Positions 44,270 to 55,859 of a stretch of 64,000 bases of DNA are shown here, in pieces. Location of the stretch: positions 1-64,000 of the forward strand of contig JAKCPI010011566.1 in NCBI GenBank assembly GCA_023213315.1, in the 5' to 3' direction. The number at the start of each line of letters is the position of its first letter. The first letter of the stretch is position 1. This DNA comes from Euborellia annulipes. Its lineage: Eukaryota > Arthropoda > Insecta > Dermaptera > Anisolabididae. Position numbers and translations under genes: made by a program. Under the pieces are notes generated by a model. It made no database searches. It saw only the letters and a list, made by a program, of their open reading frames with translations, and had not been told where the DNA came from.

Positions 44270-45250
44270 CCAAATACATCAGTAAAGTATACTTCAAACA
44301 ATTTTCACAAAAAATTTTGACTCCCTTTTGAATCGAAATTAACATAGGGATTTATCATTGGCTCTACGGAAAGAAGAGCCCTAAAATGAAATACTACATC
44401 AGTAAAGTGAACTTCAAACAATTTTCACGAAAAATTTTTCTGATATATAGATAGAGCATCTAAAAAATAGTTGATTTATGAACTATGGTTAAACTATGTG
44501 ATAAAATATGAAATACTAAAAAAATCTGGTGTGACAACGTACAGCAAATAACTTTTTCTTACTTTCAGCAATCAAAAGTAGTGTACTGCGCTGCCACCAG
44601 ATTTTTTTGTGTCGAGATATATTTAGTTTCCATAGCACCTTAGATTCAAACTTGCGTTTCATAAGTAAAAAAGTCAATTGATTCAAAATTTCCATAGGCT
44701 CTGTTTCAATTGTATTTTAAATGTTGACCGCTTGAAATAAACTATGGTTATTTTTCATATTTGGATATTTTATACACAATAGAGAATTCTAAATAAATAA
44801 AAAATTTCATAAGAATTGGAAAAAAATTTTTTTAAATGTGTAAAAAGTTCCAAAGGGGACCCTCTTTTGAGTCGAAATTAGCATGCAAATCCCCATAGGG
44901 ATTTAACATTGGCTCTATGGAAGGAAGAGCCTCTGAAATCTGAAATACATCAGTAAAGTGTACTTCAATTTTCACGAAAAATTTTGACTGATATTCTTTT
45001 TAAAGGGCATATAAAAAATGATTTATGAATTTTAATCAAAATCGTTAAAGCCAATTTTGCGAAAATCGAAAAAAACTTCAGTAAAGTAGTAGTACTTTTT
45101 GTAGTACTTTTTGTTCAAAAGATTATTTTAACTGTCCGGGAGGGTGTCTTATTTAAATATAAAATTTCAACCTCTCATTTCCCACATGCTTAAAATCGTT
45201 ACACCCCCCCCCCCCACGCACACACAGACCAATTTGCGGGATAGGAAAGA
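44270..45250 (+). repeat. Dispersed repeat R, longest copy (about 1 kb)
   Basis: Contains the full block set, partly duplicated: hairpin AATCTGGTGTGAC, CATAGGCTCTGTTTCAATTG, GTTGACCGCTTGAAATAAAC, AAAGGGGACCCTCTTTTGAG, ATACATCAGTAAAGTGTACT, CCGGGAGGGTGTCTTATTTA, and the ACACACAGACC end. It sits in the last intron of the ABCG gene. Confidence 0.75.
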
Positions 45251-45961
45251 GAAAGCAAAAAAGACCAGAGCGGAAAAATTTATTAGTATATCTAGCCCCG
45301 GAGAGGCGAGGGGGAGGGAGAGTCTCTCCCTGAAAATGATGCGTGATCGCGATACCGTATAAAAATTAATAATACCTATTTAGAAAGTAAAACAAAAATT
45401 TTTGAATACCTATATTTTTGATAATATAAAAATTATTTTAATTATTATACTTAAAATATATGCTAATATCAATGACATGAAAAAGTCCAGTGCCAAGGTT
45501 TTATGTCAATGTTATTGATTTCAATTGAGTTCGCCAATTGAATACTTAAATACACCTTTATAAAATAAGAAAGAATTTCTTTAATAATTTGGAAAATTTC
45601 CTGTTCGAATAGAGAAAAAACAAGCCTGGGTAATAATAATTAGAGGTATAAACATTTGTCTCTGGCTAGGAGGCCGGGCTCAAGAAAAGGGACAAACAAA
45701 GTAAGGAAGTCACTTCATTTAATTAGTTTAAAAAAATTTATATTGAAATGCAATTCATTTAAAAAATTTAAATATCTCACCTTGTCCCTCTCCCCTAACT
45801 ACGCTGATGCATTTAAATATAGTCAGGGTCGGGTTTTGCTAATTTGGTATCCGGAAAGATAATCACTTTGTTCTTTTATAGACGTATAATTAATAAATTA
45901 ATCTGCATGTATAATATCATTTGAGTAAAAATAAATTCCTAGCCACTTTTGTTTTTAATAA

Positions 45962-47162
45962 AGATGGGTAGAATCGAAATCCTTTTGGATTTAAATTTTA
46001 AGATCCGATTCGATCCAGGATTTTCGGATCTTGATCAAAATCCTCTTGGATCTGGATAGGGATCCAAATCGAAAGGGGTTTGGATCGAAATCATTTTTGC
46101 TTTCTGAATCTAAAATTCGAAGAATTAGCAATCATAAATTTTTCTAGATACTTTTCAAATTCTTTCATTTGTTTAAAAATAATGTCTATTTTTTTTTTAA
46201 CTTTCAACCAAATTAATATTGTATTTTGTAGACGAGACAGTCCTAATTATTCAAGGCTTGCAGCTTTACTCGTCGAACCTCGTTGCAAGTAGTGTTATTT
46301 GCAAATTAAAACCATTAATCAATTTTAATTCTTTTATTTATCTCTCCCTTCAGGTCAAGTGGATTGCAATGTTTCACTTTCAAAAATCTTCGCATTTCAT
46401 TCTCAAGACCTACAAAATTTACAATTTATGTTCAACAATGTCATATCTTATAACAATCCTTCTACATGTACATTTGTACAATTGCAAAAAAAAACATATA
46501 AATTTATTTCATAAGGAATATTAATTATTCTTATTGTTATATAAATAAAAAATTAGAAATTAAAATTATAAAAACATATATATTTATTCAAGGCATGATA
46601 TATGTTTTTATAATTTTAATTATCTAATTTATCTAATATAACAATAAGAATAATTAATTTTCCTTATGAAATGAATTTATGTTTTTTACAAATGTACATG
46701 TAGAAGGATTGTTATAAGATATGACATTGTTGAACATAAATTGTAAATTTTGTAGGTCTTGAGAATGAAATGCGAAGATTTTTGAAAGTGAAACATTGCA
46801 TTCCACTTGACCTGAAGGGAGAGATAAATAAAAGAAAATTAAAATTGATTAATGGTTTTAATTTACAAATAACACTACTTGCAATGAGGGTCGACGAGCC
46901 TTGAATAATTTCAACCAAATGCCTAAAAATGTGAAAATTCGGCCAAAGAACAAGATTTTAATTCAGCAATTTTATTAGAAACTGGACAGGATTTTCAGAT
47001 CGTAAGCCCTGATTAGGATCTTTGATCTTTTATTAAATCAGATCGGACCGCCAGAGCATATTGGATCGCTTTGCAGCAGCAGGATCGGATTAGTAGATCG
47101 GAACTAGCCGAATCTACGGATCGGATCGCTAATCCTTTTTAAATGATTTTGCCTATCCCTGG
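45962..47162. mobile_element. Composite element with GGATC-rich ends
   Basis: Left end GATGGGTAGAATCGAAATCC, right end complement CAGGGATAGGCAAAATCATT, similar terminal inverted repeats. Both subterminal regions are full of GATC/GGATC/GATCC words (TTCGGATCTTGATC, GGATCGGATTAGTAGATCGG). The centre is a separate large inverted repeat (46225-46920). The ends are hAT-like, but no clear target duplication was seen. Confidence 0.55.
46225..46920. repeat. Large inverted repeat, arms about 330 bp
   Basis: Left arm 46225-46560 and right arm about 46590-46920 are nearly perfect inverted copies (CAAGGCTTGCAGCTTTACTC region, TTCACTTTCAAAAATCTTCG, CATGTACATTTGTAC). The right arm lacks a small insertion seen in the left one. 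It would form a very stable hairpin RNA of over 300 bp. Confidence 0.8.
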
Positions 47163-47994
47163 TTTTCAATTTTTGATATACCATATATAGATTTAGAAGT
47201 GCTGATTCCAAAGCGCGGAGAAAGAAGATGATATAAAAAAAGAGGAAATGAAAGATACGTGACTTCAAGACAAAGTTGAATAATACCAGAGACAAATACT
47301 GTTGTTTAATAAACGAAATAAATGTAGCTGTAATGGCTCTTTTCTTTATTCCTTACTACAAAAACCTATTGATATCATCGTTACATGTTCAATCACATGG
47401 AAAATCGTAAACTTTTGTTTTTTGAATTTTTGCCGAGAGAAAAAAGTTAAGAGCATAGCTAGATGAAATAAATAATCATTAATTAATTAACGTTAATGTA
47501 TAAATGATGTTAGAAACTATCCTTGCAGACAATAATTGGTTGATATAGACTTTATGACGCCCTTGGCACAAAAGAATAAACAATCTAGTAGAACATATTT
47601 ATCATTCCTGTTTGATTCTGATTTAAAAACTATTGATAAAAAAAAATTATTTTTTACGTACTACTCATATTGTAACTGAGGGCGAGGGGGGAAAGAATTG
47701 AAAGAAATTTCTGACTTAGCGCTGATCACAATCCAAAGAAAAAAAAAAGATACTGAGAGATTTTTTTTAAAAATCATTTCAATAAAATGTGAAGAGAATA
47801 AATTATAAAATTTATTTTTAATTGAATATTTATGAAGTGTTAGTAAAGGTCGAATGGGTTTGACATCTATGTGCCTCCGTACATGGAGTAATTCACGTAA
47901 GCATACCGGAGATTCCAGGAGGCGTTTCTTTAATCTGTCATCAAAATGAAAAACAGTTTTTACTTTTTGGCTGGTATTCAAATCTTTTTTTCAA

Positions 47995-48150
47995 GTCTTT
48001 TCGACATCTTAGGCCATTCAGACTTTAAAAGATACTTATTATTCATTACGATATATAATCCAAATGAATAAATAAATTCATCGGACTGCCTGGGGTTCGA
48101 ACCCACTCCCCTTAGCTTTTAGATTAACAATAAAGAATACGCCACAAGAA
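47995..48150 (-). mobile_element. SINE fragment (reverse)
   Basis: B box on the - strand (GGGTTCGAACCC), tail with GGCCATTCAGACTTT at the left end, similar in plan to the other SINE copies but diverged. Confidence 0.5.
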
Positions 48151-48449
48151 AAATTGATTAAAATTAAACAATTTTTATTTAAGGCTTTAATTCAGAAATA
48201 ATTTGCCAAAGAAACGGAAAAAACTGTGAAAAAAATAAACCGATTTATATTTTATTAAATAAAATAAAATTTATCTTCAAATGCTGCATCTTAATCAAAC
48301 TACCTATTTATTCAATTTCGAATTTATTAAAGAAATCAGTGAAATAAAGATATCTATCTTTGCAAATGGGTTGAAAAAAAAATAGTTTGGCATAAATGGA
48401 ACGGGTAACAGATGGATGCCATCCATGTACTGGCAAAAAATAAATATCA

Positions 48450-49160
48450 GTTATTAGAAGACAAAGAGGGGCAGGAGGGCTATATCCGTGGGGCCCGGGC
48501 CCTTTGCGCTCCAACCTTAAATTTCTAATAAAAAAAATAATTTTCATGATTAAAATTTCAATTAAAAAAAAAAATCATTTTCTTGAAATTTTTGAAATTT
48601 ATTCCCTGAGTGGACCCGGGGGGGGGGGGCTTTAAGCTCAAATCGTAAGATTATAATTAAAAAAATAATAATTTTTTTAAACTTCTATGTGTGTTTAGGA
48701 AAGGTTACCATAAGTCCGGTTTGTCGTCCGGACCTGAGAAATTCGTTGCCGGATTATTCCAATATGAACGGAAATCGTGGCAAAATTTCCCAATTATTTT
48801 TTTATAAATAAGCCTACTTACATATTTTTTAATTTAAAAAACCAAGCTAAGTTTGATAATATTTTTAACATCTTAAGATAGCTAAAAACGCAGATTTCAG
48901 TGCCTAATTTTCAAAATTTTTCGGTACCCCCCCCCAGACTCCGCGGAAGTCGTCTGTCCGAATCTGGACTCAATAAATTATGGTTAGGGAGTTTTGACAA
49001 ATTTTTAAATATTTTTTTTTTAATTTAAATAAATAAATTTATTTCAAAAATTGTTGCCACGAAGGCCACAATAGCCTTTTTAAAACTAAAAAAAACTTTT
49101 AGGGTGGGGGGAGGCACGTATTATTAAGTAGCCCCGGGGCCGGTCAAGTCTGTCTTCGGC
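48450..49160. other. ABCG intron with G-rich TE remnants
   Basis: GC-rich snippets (GGGGCCCGGGCCCTTTGCGC; GGACCCGGGGGGGG at 48613; GCCCCGGGGCCGGTCAAG at 49132) look like ends of one or more hAT-like elements. Nothing coding. Confidence 0.35.
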
Positions 49161-49259
49161 CCTGGTTACTAGCCGCAAAGCCCGTCTTCGGCGGGCAAGT
49201 TTATTGCCACTTTGGAATATTTGTTATAAAAACTCAACTCTGGTTGAAATCTCTTTAAA

Positions 49260-49448
49260 ATATCAGGGGAAAATTTAAAAGGGGGGTTCCCTCATCAGAA
49301 TTCATCATAGTCAGAAACCCCTGCTGAAAAATTCTCGATCATTAAAAAAAAAAAAAAACCCATGAAAATCCGTCCAGTAGTTTAGGAAAGCATAAAGGAC
49401 ACACATACATGCATACACACATGGATTTTTATATACGTGGTATATAGA
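49260..49448 (+). repeat. Retroelement-like 3' end (RTE-type)
   Basis: AAATCCGTCCAGTAGTTTAG followed by an ACACACATACATGCATACAC stretch and ATGGATTTTTATATA has the layout of 3' ends of RTE-like elements in arthropods. No reverse transcriptase is attached. Confidence 0.4.
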
Positions 49449-49473
49449 TAATAACTAAGGAATGAATATTTAC

Positions 49474-49629
49474 TGTCAATGGCAGAGTAGTTCCAATGAA
49501 GAGTCCGAAACTCTGCGCACAAAGAGTATTCAATCCGCAGAAAATGAACATAAATATGACCGGTTTCCAGTCGAAGGGTTGTCCAGTTAAGTAGAAACTA
49601 ATAGTGAGATACAAATACGCGGACAGCAA
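49474..49629 (-). CDS. ABCG transporter, membrane-domain exon
   Basis: 52 codons, phase 0 to 0: LLSAYLYLTISFYLTGQPFD, then WKPVIFMFIFCGLNTLCAQS and FGLFIGTTLPLT, covering the helix pair and the conserved AQSLG.L(I/L)G segment of ABCG proteins. Acceptor TTATTTTAG, donor GTAAAT. A retroelement-like 3' end lies only about 25 bases downstream of the donor. Confidence 0.92.
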
Positions 49630-49772
49630 CTAAAATAAAAACCAGAAAAATATATTATTTCAAAAAAAAAAAAACATCATAAAAAGTAAAGTTATTGATT
49701 GGACTTTTTTGAAATTTTAATTGATAATTAAATTAAAATAACTATAAAATGAATGAAAAAAAAATATATAGA

Positions 49773-49775
<3 letters not shown>

Positions 49776-49817
<42 letters not shown>
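49776..49817. repeat. AT dinucleotide microsatellite
   Basis: About 20 uninterrupted AT units in an ABCG intron. Confidence 0.8.
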
Positions 49818-49821
<4 letters not shown>

Positions 49822-50159
49822 AAAAAAAGTTTTTATTGATAAAATAATATTTTGAAAACTTTCAGAAATTGTAGAATAGAAAGAAATAAAAAATGATTGT
49901 AAAATTGTTTAATTTACATAAACATTTATATTTTTATTTTAAGTTTTTTATTTAGTCAATAAAAGAAATCACCTTGTTAAATAATTAGGCATATAGCGAC
50001 GTGTGATGTCTTCGGACTTTAATGACAACGTTAAAATTAAGAAAAGCAACTCGACTTGTTTTTTTTTTTATTTAAATTTTCAGTAAATAAAACGTATTAA
50101 AAACCCCAATAATTTTAACAATTAGAAAAAAAATCTACAATCTGAAGTGATCTCTAGAT

Positions 50160-50475
50160 CAGTGCTTCTTAAAGAATTGGGCCTCGGCCCCCTTGGAGGC
50201 CATGGATTACTCGCAAGGGGGCCGCGAGAGTCGCAAATGTAACACACTCATTAATCAAAACATAATAAACGTGTTTATTATTTTTGAAGCTTTTACTATT
50301 AACATTACTAAATGCATCCATTGACTAAGTGTATGCATATACGAAATTCAAAATTATAAATAGTTTTTTAATTTAAAAATATTTCATATATAGATAGATA
50401 AATATATTAGTCAGATATAGGTAAGAGAAAGTAAAAATAGGGGGGCCGGGCTTTCAAAAAGTTTAAGAAGCACTG
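50160..50475. mobile_element. hAT-type MITE, 316 bp, with exact 8-bp target duplication
   Basis: Ends CAGTGCTTCTTAAAGAATTG and complement CAGTGCTTCTTAAACTTTTT, flanked by the perfect 8-bp repeat CTCTAGAT (50152-50159, 50476-50483). The interior includes an R-family end (GGTAAGAGAAAGTAAAAA), so R sequence was captured by this element. Confidence 0.9.
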
Positions 50476-50559
50476 CTCTAGATTAATCTTTAATTAAATA
50501 TGTCTACATATATAATACAATTAAATGTAATTTATTTATAAAAAAAATTTTAAGCTCAC

Positions 50560-50660
50560 CTGAAACGGTATTTCTATAAAAATCATTGCAAAAAAATATG
50601 GCGCCAAAGAATACCAACGATTGAAGTATTCACGATCGAGAAGAGCGATTTCTAATGGCA
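50560..50660 (-). CDS. ABCG transporter, membrane-domain exon
   Basis: 101 bases, phase 1 in, phase 0 out: PLEIALLDREYFNRWYSLAP, then YFFAMIFIEIPFQ. This is the conserved FP.E...REH.N.WYS..AYYLA connecting-helix region of ABCG transporters. Acceptor TTTTCACAG, donor GTGAGC. Confidence 0.92.
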
Positions 50661-50689
50661 CTGTGAAAATAAAAAAAATTAAAATTAGA

Positions 50690-51720
50690 AATAAATTTTA
50701 AATATATCTAAATTTTTTTTTTAATAAAATTAAAAATTTGAATGCCAAAATTCTTTATTATAATTTAGTCGTGACCTATCATAGTTTATAATTGTATTAA
50801 GTTAATAATTTAATTACTAAAAATAATAAACGAATGTCTTTTGACTTGAGCAGTTTTTCACGTAATATAGATCTGACAACATTGCATTTAGCAGCTGCTT
50901 GTTTTAAATCTTAAAAGCCTTCAATTTTATTTTATTTAATATATTACAATGATTAATGCAAATCAGTTTAAACACAATGAACAATTTGCGAGAAAAACTA
51001 TCGTAAAATGGAACAAAAATGTAACTGACAGCGAGAAAAGAGTATTATTTTATGCGACGTTGCCAAATTGGTTATGAGACTTGTGACTAACTTATTTTTG
51101 AATATATCCGGCTGTCATTTCATCTATATTTTTGATTTTCTTGTTAAAATATCTTTTAAAAAAATCTGCAGAAACTTTTGATTTTATGGTTAACGTATTC
51201 CTCGGAAGTGAATTGATAAAAATATAAGTTTTTTTGTTTTTTTACCTATTGCAGGAGAGGCTATATAATTCGATATGTGTGCGTTTTGTCGACATTCCCC
51301 ATAGACTACATGTTAAATTTCAAGTTTTTAAAAATTAATTACACTTTAACCGTTCGGCAAATCTGCTTCAAAATTTTATTTTATACATATGTGATAGTGA
51401 TTAATAACATTTAAAAAAAACCAGCTTTTAACATATTAAAGTGCTTTAGTGTCCGAACAACCTTAATTATTGTTTAATTTAGAATATATTAAATAAAAGC
51501 AGCCGAGTAGAGCAAAATGAAATTTTGCATTTTTGTATTAAATACATAACACAAGGACGAACAAAATAAAAAGACATGAGACATGAACATCTTCCTGTTC
51601 CTATAATCACAAAAGCATGTATATTTCTATTTTATATATTAGTCATAAGACATATAATAGACATTAAAAGAATTTGCGTATTCTAAGATTCTTTTTATCT
51701 TTTAAACAGAAAAAATTTTC
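50690..51720. other. ABCG intron, no feature recognised
   Basis: Plain AT-rich intron without repeat blocks of the families seen elsewhere. Confidence 0.35.
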
Positions 51721-51758
51721 AGTTCACAAATGAAAAAAATAAATAAATTAATACTCAC

Positions 51759-51927
51759 TTGACATGGTGACGGACATCTTTCCAGTATATACAAGGAACA
51801 AATTTGTGCCATATACATAAACAGTGTTTCCAAAAACAGTATGAGCATGTGAACCAACATCATAATAAAGGTATCCAAAAATCACTCCGATACTCGCATG
51901 GGCGGCAAGACGAATGAGGTACAAATT
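51759..51927 (-). CDS. ABCG transporter, first membrane helices exon
   Basis: 169 bases: NLYLIRLAAHASIGVIFGYL, then YYDVGSHAHTVFGNTVYVYG and TNLFLVYTGKMSVTMS. It corresponds to the R...H...G...G.LY..VG helix 1-2 segment of ABCG1. Acceptor ATTTCCAG, donor GTGAGT, phase 1 out. Confidence 0.9.
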
Positions 51928-52265
51928 CTGGAAATCAAATGGTAGATATTAAAATACAGTCTTTCTATACAATAAAATTAAAATGCAATAAAAATACTTT
52001 ATTGTTTTAAAGAGAAAAAAAAATAGACTTGGCTACATGACAGGTTCAAGTCCATGTGGATCTGGTTGAGTTTTTTATGTGTGTTGCGGGATGCCTGGGT
52101 GAGCAGGCGTTGTTGGTTGGTTGAATAAATATCGGAAATATTAATACTTATTTAATTAAAGGTGTAATCAATCCACGAAAAATTCAATTTTCGAATTCAA
52201 ATTACATATATGTAACAAAAAATAATTCATATTTTAAAAAAATAAAATAAAAATCATATACTTAC

Positions 52266-52415
52266 AGGATTACGTTTTATACCGACAAGATTTCGAAAAA
52301 GTAATAAATAAAATTGCATCCATAAAGAAGCTGGCCCAGGTATATTCTCTACTACTTTATCTAAATTTTTATCTTCCTCGTCTTTTTTTTTTCAAAATTA
52401 TTTCTGGAACATCTC
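52266..52415 (-). CDS. ABCG transporter, linker exon carrying a 1-nt frameshift
   Basis: The exon links the ATPase to the membrane domain. It is 150 bases where 149 would keep the frame. Following the upstream phase it reads DVPEIILKKK and then, because the A-run at about 52383-52392 has ten A (on the coding strand), shifts into a stop four codons on. With one A fewer the frame would continue and rejoin the membrane domain (...GPASLWMQFYLLLFRNLVGI). Borders are CTTCAG and GTAAGT. Either the run is miscalled in the assembly, or this allele is broken, or the run slips during expression. Confidence 0.8.
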
Positions 52416-52471
52416 CTGAAGGAAAAAAAGTAAAAATGAATATTTGAATGTTTTTAAAATTTGGATGTAAG

Positions 52472-52607
52472 CATGGGCGTAACTAGGGGGTCTTGCCCCC
52501 CTCAGAAGGCTCCCTGCCCCAAGAAAAATTGAGACAATATGGGGCCTTCCAGGCCCCCCGGAGAATAGCTGGTCTGCCTCCTGCCAAATTCCCTAGTTAC
52601 GTCCATG
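52472..52607. mobile_element. hAT-type MITE, 136 bp, beside an ABCG splice donor
   Basis: Ends CATGGGCGTAACTAGGGGG and complement CATGGACGTAACTAGGG, flanked by GATGTAAG and GATATAAG (7 of 8 identical). It lies about 25 bases inside the intron after the donor of exon 52641-52766. Confidence 0.8.
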
Positions 52608-52640
52608 GATATAAGGGAAGTCGTTTAAAAAATATAATAC

Positions 52641-52766
52641 CATTTGTGGATTTAGTGCCTGGCGTCTGTCCTGGTAAAAGATATCCTCGATTAGTTAACT
52701 GTTTTTGCGCTGCTTCTTCCAAGCTATTTACATCAGCTCCATACTCGCCGACAGCAATATCAAGTA
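52641..52766 (-). CDS. ABCG transporter, exon after the nucleotide-binding domain
   Basis: 126 bases: completes NPADFLLDIAVGEYG, the conserved NPADF..E.A.GEYG motif, then ADVNSLEEAAQKQLTNRGYL, a variable linker. Phase 1 in and out. Acceptor TTTTAG, donor GTATTA. Confidence 0.88.
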
Positions 52767-53199
52767 CTAAAACAAAATTTTAAAAGTTATTATATACCGA
52801 AGATAAATCTTATTGTAGTTAGGCTAATTATCAATTGAATTAATAGTTACATTAAAGCTTATTTAATAAAATTTTCTCAGATAGAATGATTTTAAAATTG
52901 TTATGCGTCTCAAATAGGAATAGTTTTACCATTAATCGGTTAAGAATAATGAAGCAAAAAATATTTTATTTTTCAATCTTAATTACTTATAATATTGTTA
53001 TTTTGATTATGAATTTATCACATGTTTCAAAAATGAATGAGATTTATATATACTGTACGTTTATATTAAAAATAAAAATGGAGAGCGATATAAATGTAAA
53101 ATTTGATACCCTCCAAAATTAAAAAAAATAAAATAATTAAAAATATTGATATTTAGAGTGAAATATAGGACGAGTATTAAAATTTTAAATAAAGAATTA

Positions 53200-53895
53200 T
53201 GTAGGCCTATATCATGGGTGTTGGGTCCATGAAGTAATTATGAAAAGCATATAACCAAGTAATTATTATTTTAAATAAGCGAAAAAATGTAGGTACCACC
53301 GGGAGTCGCACCACGGATCTGCCGATTTGCCCTCAACATGCCCTACTACTGGTCTACAGTACCGCACTCGCTTTTTAAAAATGATAGATCACTAAATTTT
53401 ACTCTACTAGAGAAACGTCGCTCAAATCAAGCGTTCAGATTTCTCCGGGGCTGAGGCGTGATCAAGATGAACGTTTTGAGATATCCTCTTAAGGGTGCAA
53501 TTAATAAAAAAGAAAATATACTTGGTCCACGAAGTAATTATGAAAAACATATAATCAAGTATTTATTAATTTAAATAAGCGAAAAATGATATTATATGAA
53601 TAATTCATGAACCAACACATGATATATATAATTCTTTATTTATTAATTGCACCCTGGGGGGGGGGGGGGGCCCTTGAGAGGATATCTCAAAACGTCCATC
53701 TAGATCGCGCCTCGGCCCCAGAGAAATCTGAACGCTTGATTTGAGCGACGTTTCTCTAGTAGACTGAAATTTAGCGATCTATCATATTTAAATAAGCGAG
53801 TGCGGTACTGTGGACCAGTAGTAGGGCATGTTGAGCGTAAATCGACAGATCCGTGGTGCGACTCCCGGTACCCACTCTTTTCACTTATTTAAATT
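53200..53895. repeat. Foldback element with tRNA-like sequence in both arms
   Basis: Left arm about 53285-53515 and right arm about 53645-53890 are inverted copies. Each contains a tRNA-like stretch, read on the + strand in the right arm as GAGTGCGGTACTGTGGACCA (A-box-like) and GTGGTGCGACTCCC (B-box-like), plus CGTTTCTCTAGTAG. A G-run interrupts the right arm at 53650. Between them are direct repeats of GAAGTAATTATGAAAA. Confidence 0.65.
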
Positions 53896-54258
53896 AATAA
53901 ATACTTGCTTAAATGTTTTTTAAAATTTTAATTTTATTCGATTTGGAAAGGGATGTTCGGCAATTTCCCGGATCGTTTAAACCACTTACCCCCCCTCCCG
54001 AAAAGATTCCTGGCTACGGTACTGATTATATACATAAGGAAAGCAGGAAATTTTATACTGTAATTAAAAGATGTACATATAACTTGAAATCCTTGAGAAG
54101 TAAACGATAGCTGAATGCTGAACTCAGCTCCCTGTAAGATGTGCAACGTCATTTGATGGTGAAATTTTGAAATTGGTTTGATAAAATTTCATAGAATGTA
54201 TCAAACGATACATTGTTTTTTGTTTCACTCATTTTTCAAATATGTCCGTCATTTTTGC

Positions 54259-54516
54259 CAGCGGAGTAACTAGCCTTTAAGGGCGGAGGGGGCGGAGCTC
54301 AACTAGGACGCCGGTTTTTAAGTTATAATATAATTTTAAAGAAATCTATCAATTTTTTAGGCAATCTATGGAAAGAATATGATAAAATCACCGTCCCTGG
54401 GCTATATCTTAGATTCCCTAGGGCGTCTATGTCGGTATCGAGGGGCACCAAGGGCTTGATGCGCCTCGGGCGGGGAGGGCGAGCACCCCCTTCGCTCCCA
54501 CCTAGTTACGCTACTG
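54259..54516. mobile_element. hAT-type MITE, 258 bp
   Basis: Ends CAGCGGAGTAACTAG and complement CAGTAGCGTAACTAGG. Flanks ATTTTTGC and AATTTTGG are similar (6 of 8). The ends are related to those of the 52472 element. Confidence 0.75.
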
Positions 54517-54609
54517 AATTTTGGGCCATCCGTTAAGTATGCATGAAATTTATTTTTTTTAAATACTATAATCAAGAGATGTATATTATTTATTTTCCAA
54601 TTTAGATAG

Positions 54610-55212
54610 TGCTTCGTATATAAAAAAAATCTGGTGTGACTGATCGGTAATTAAAAATTGTGTTCTGTACGTGTCACATCAAATTTTTTGTCTCGACACA
54701 TATTAGTTTCCGGCATTAGAATTCATGATGAAAAATTTATAAACATAGTAAAAATATTTATATTTTGTTACCATGGCAATTATCTTTCCTATGAAGTACA
54801 AGAGTAAAGTGTGCTTCAAACAATTTTGAAGGCAAAATGAGAATATACATTTTTAAAAGCATCTAATAAATAAGTGATTTATGAATTTTAATCAAAATCG
54901 TTAAACCGACTTTTAAAAAAATTGAAAAAAACTGAAAAAGCACATCAATAAAGTACTAGTAATAGTAGTAGTAGTAGTAATACTCTTTGACCGATTTTGT
55001 TCAAAAGCTTCATATAACTTAAATATAAAATTTCAAAAAGTAGTTCATTTGCATCATACTTTACTTTGATCAGAGACAGACCATTTTGCGGGAGGCATTT
55101 TTTTAATGAAGGGGAACTCAAAACGTGTATTTCCATCAAAATCTCGACTTTGAATTTCCAATACTTTCTCTCTCTATGTATATTAACATATATTTAGGTA
55201 AGAGAAAGTAAT
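54610..55212 (+). repeat. Dispersed repeat R, about 600 bp
   Basis: Begins with the hairpin half AATCTGGTGTGACTGATCGG and TTTTTTGTCTCGACACATAT, then GAGAATATACATTTTTAAAA, AAAGTACTAGTAATAGTAGT (a local TAG expansion) and ends TAGGTAAGAGAAAGTA. This is the clearest copy for defining the family ends. Confidence 0.75.
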
Positions 55213-55501
55213 TATGTGAACTTCAAAGATATCAAAAGAAAATTCCAATTAAAAATAAAATTATTTTCAAAAATATCCATCAATAACAGAATGAAAACTT
55301 AACTATATATTTAGAATGAAAATATTTTCTTATTTTTTAATAAAAGAGACAATTTTTCCAATAATCTTATTCTCCTGTTCTACGGCATTTTTTTATTTAT
55401 GAAATTAAATTTTATTTCAAATATATAATTTATAATTAGTGTTGATCAAAAAAATTAATTAGATCTATGTTTAAAATATACAAGAAGAAAAGTAAACTTA
55501 C

Positions 55502-55740
55502 AGAAATCAGCTGGATTATGGTAATTAGGACAGATGAGACCAAACCCAGCCAGGTGAGGAAGTAACCCTTTAACGCTGCCTTGATAGATGCATTTGCCAT
55601 CAGTCAACACGTACAAATGGTCAAACATCTCAAAAAGCAGAGCACTTGGCTGATGTATGGTACAAATGATTGTCCTGCCCTGATGTGCCAAGAACTTAAG
55701 CATAGACACGCACTGCGACGTTGATGAGCTGTCCAAGCCA
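55502..55740 (-). CDS. ABCG transporter, ATPase exon with D-loop and H-loop
   Basis: 239 bases: [20 protein letters not shown] (D-loop), [20 protein letters not shown] (H-loop His switch), [20 protein letters not shown], then HNPADF. These are the canonical post-Walker B elements of ABCG nucleotide-binding domains. Phase 2 in, phase 1 out. Acceptor GTTCTAG, donor GTAAGT. Confidence 0.95.
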
Positions 55741-55859
55741 CTAGAACACCAAAATAATATCATACACTCTTGTTATATTTATTATTAAAAAATAAATAAT
55801 TATTTAAGAATAAATTTAGTTATTTATTCTACTGATTGATGATATAAAAGAGAGAACTC

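Noticed and set aside
49776..49817. Replication origin or regulatory meaning of AT arrays
   Set aside because: Simple microsatellites. Nothing beyond composition supports a function.
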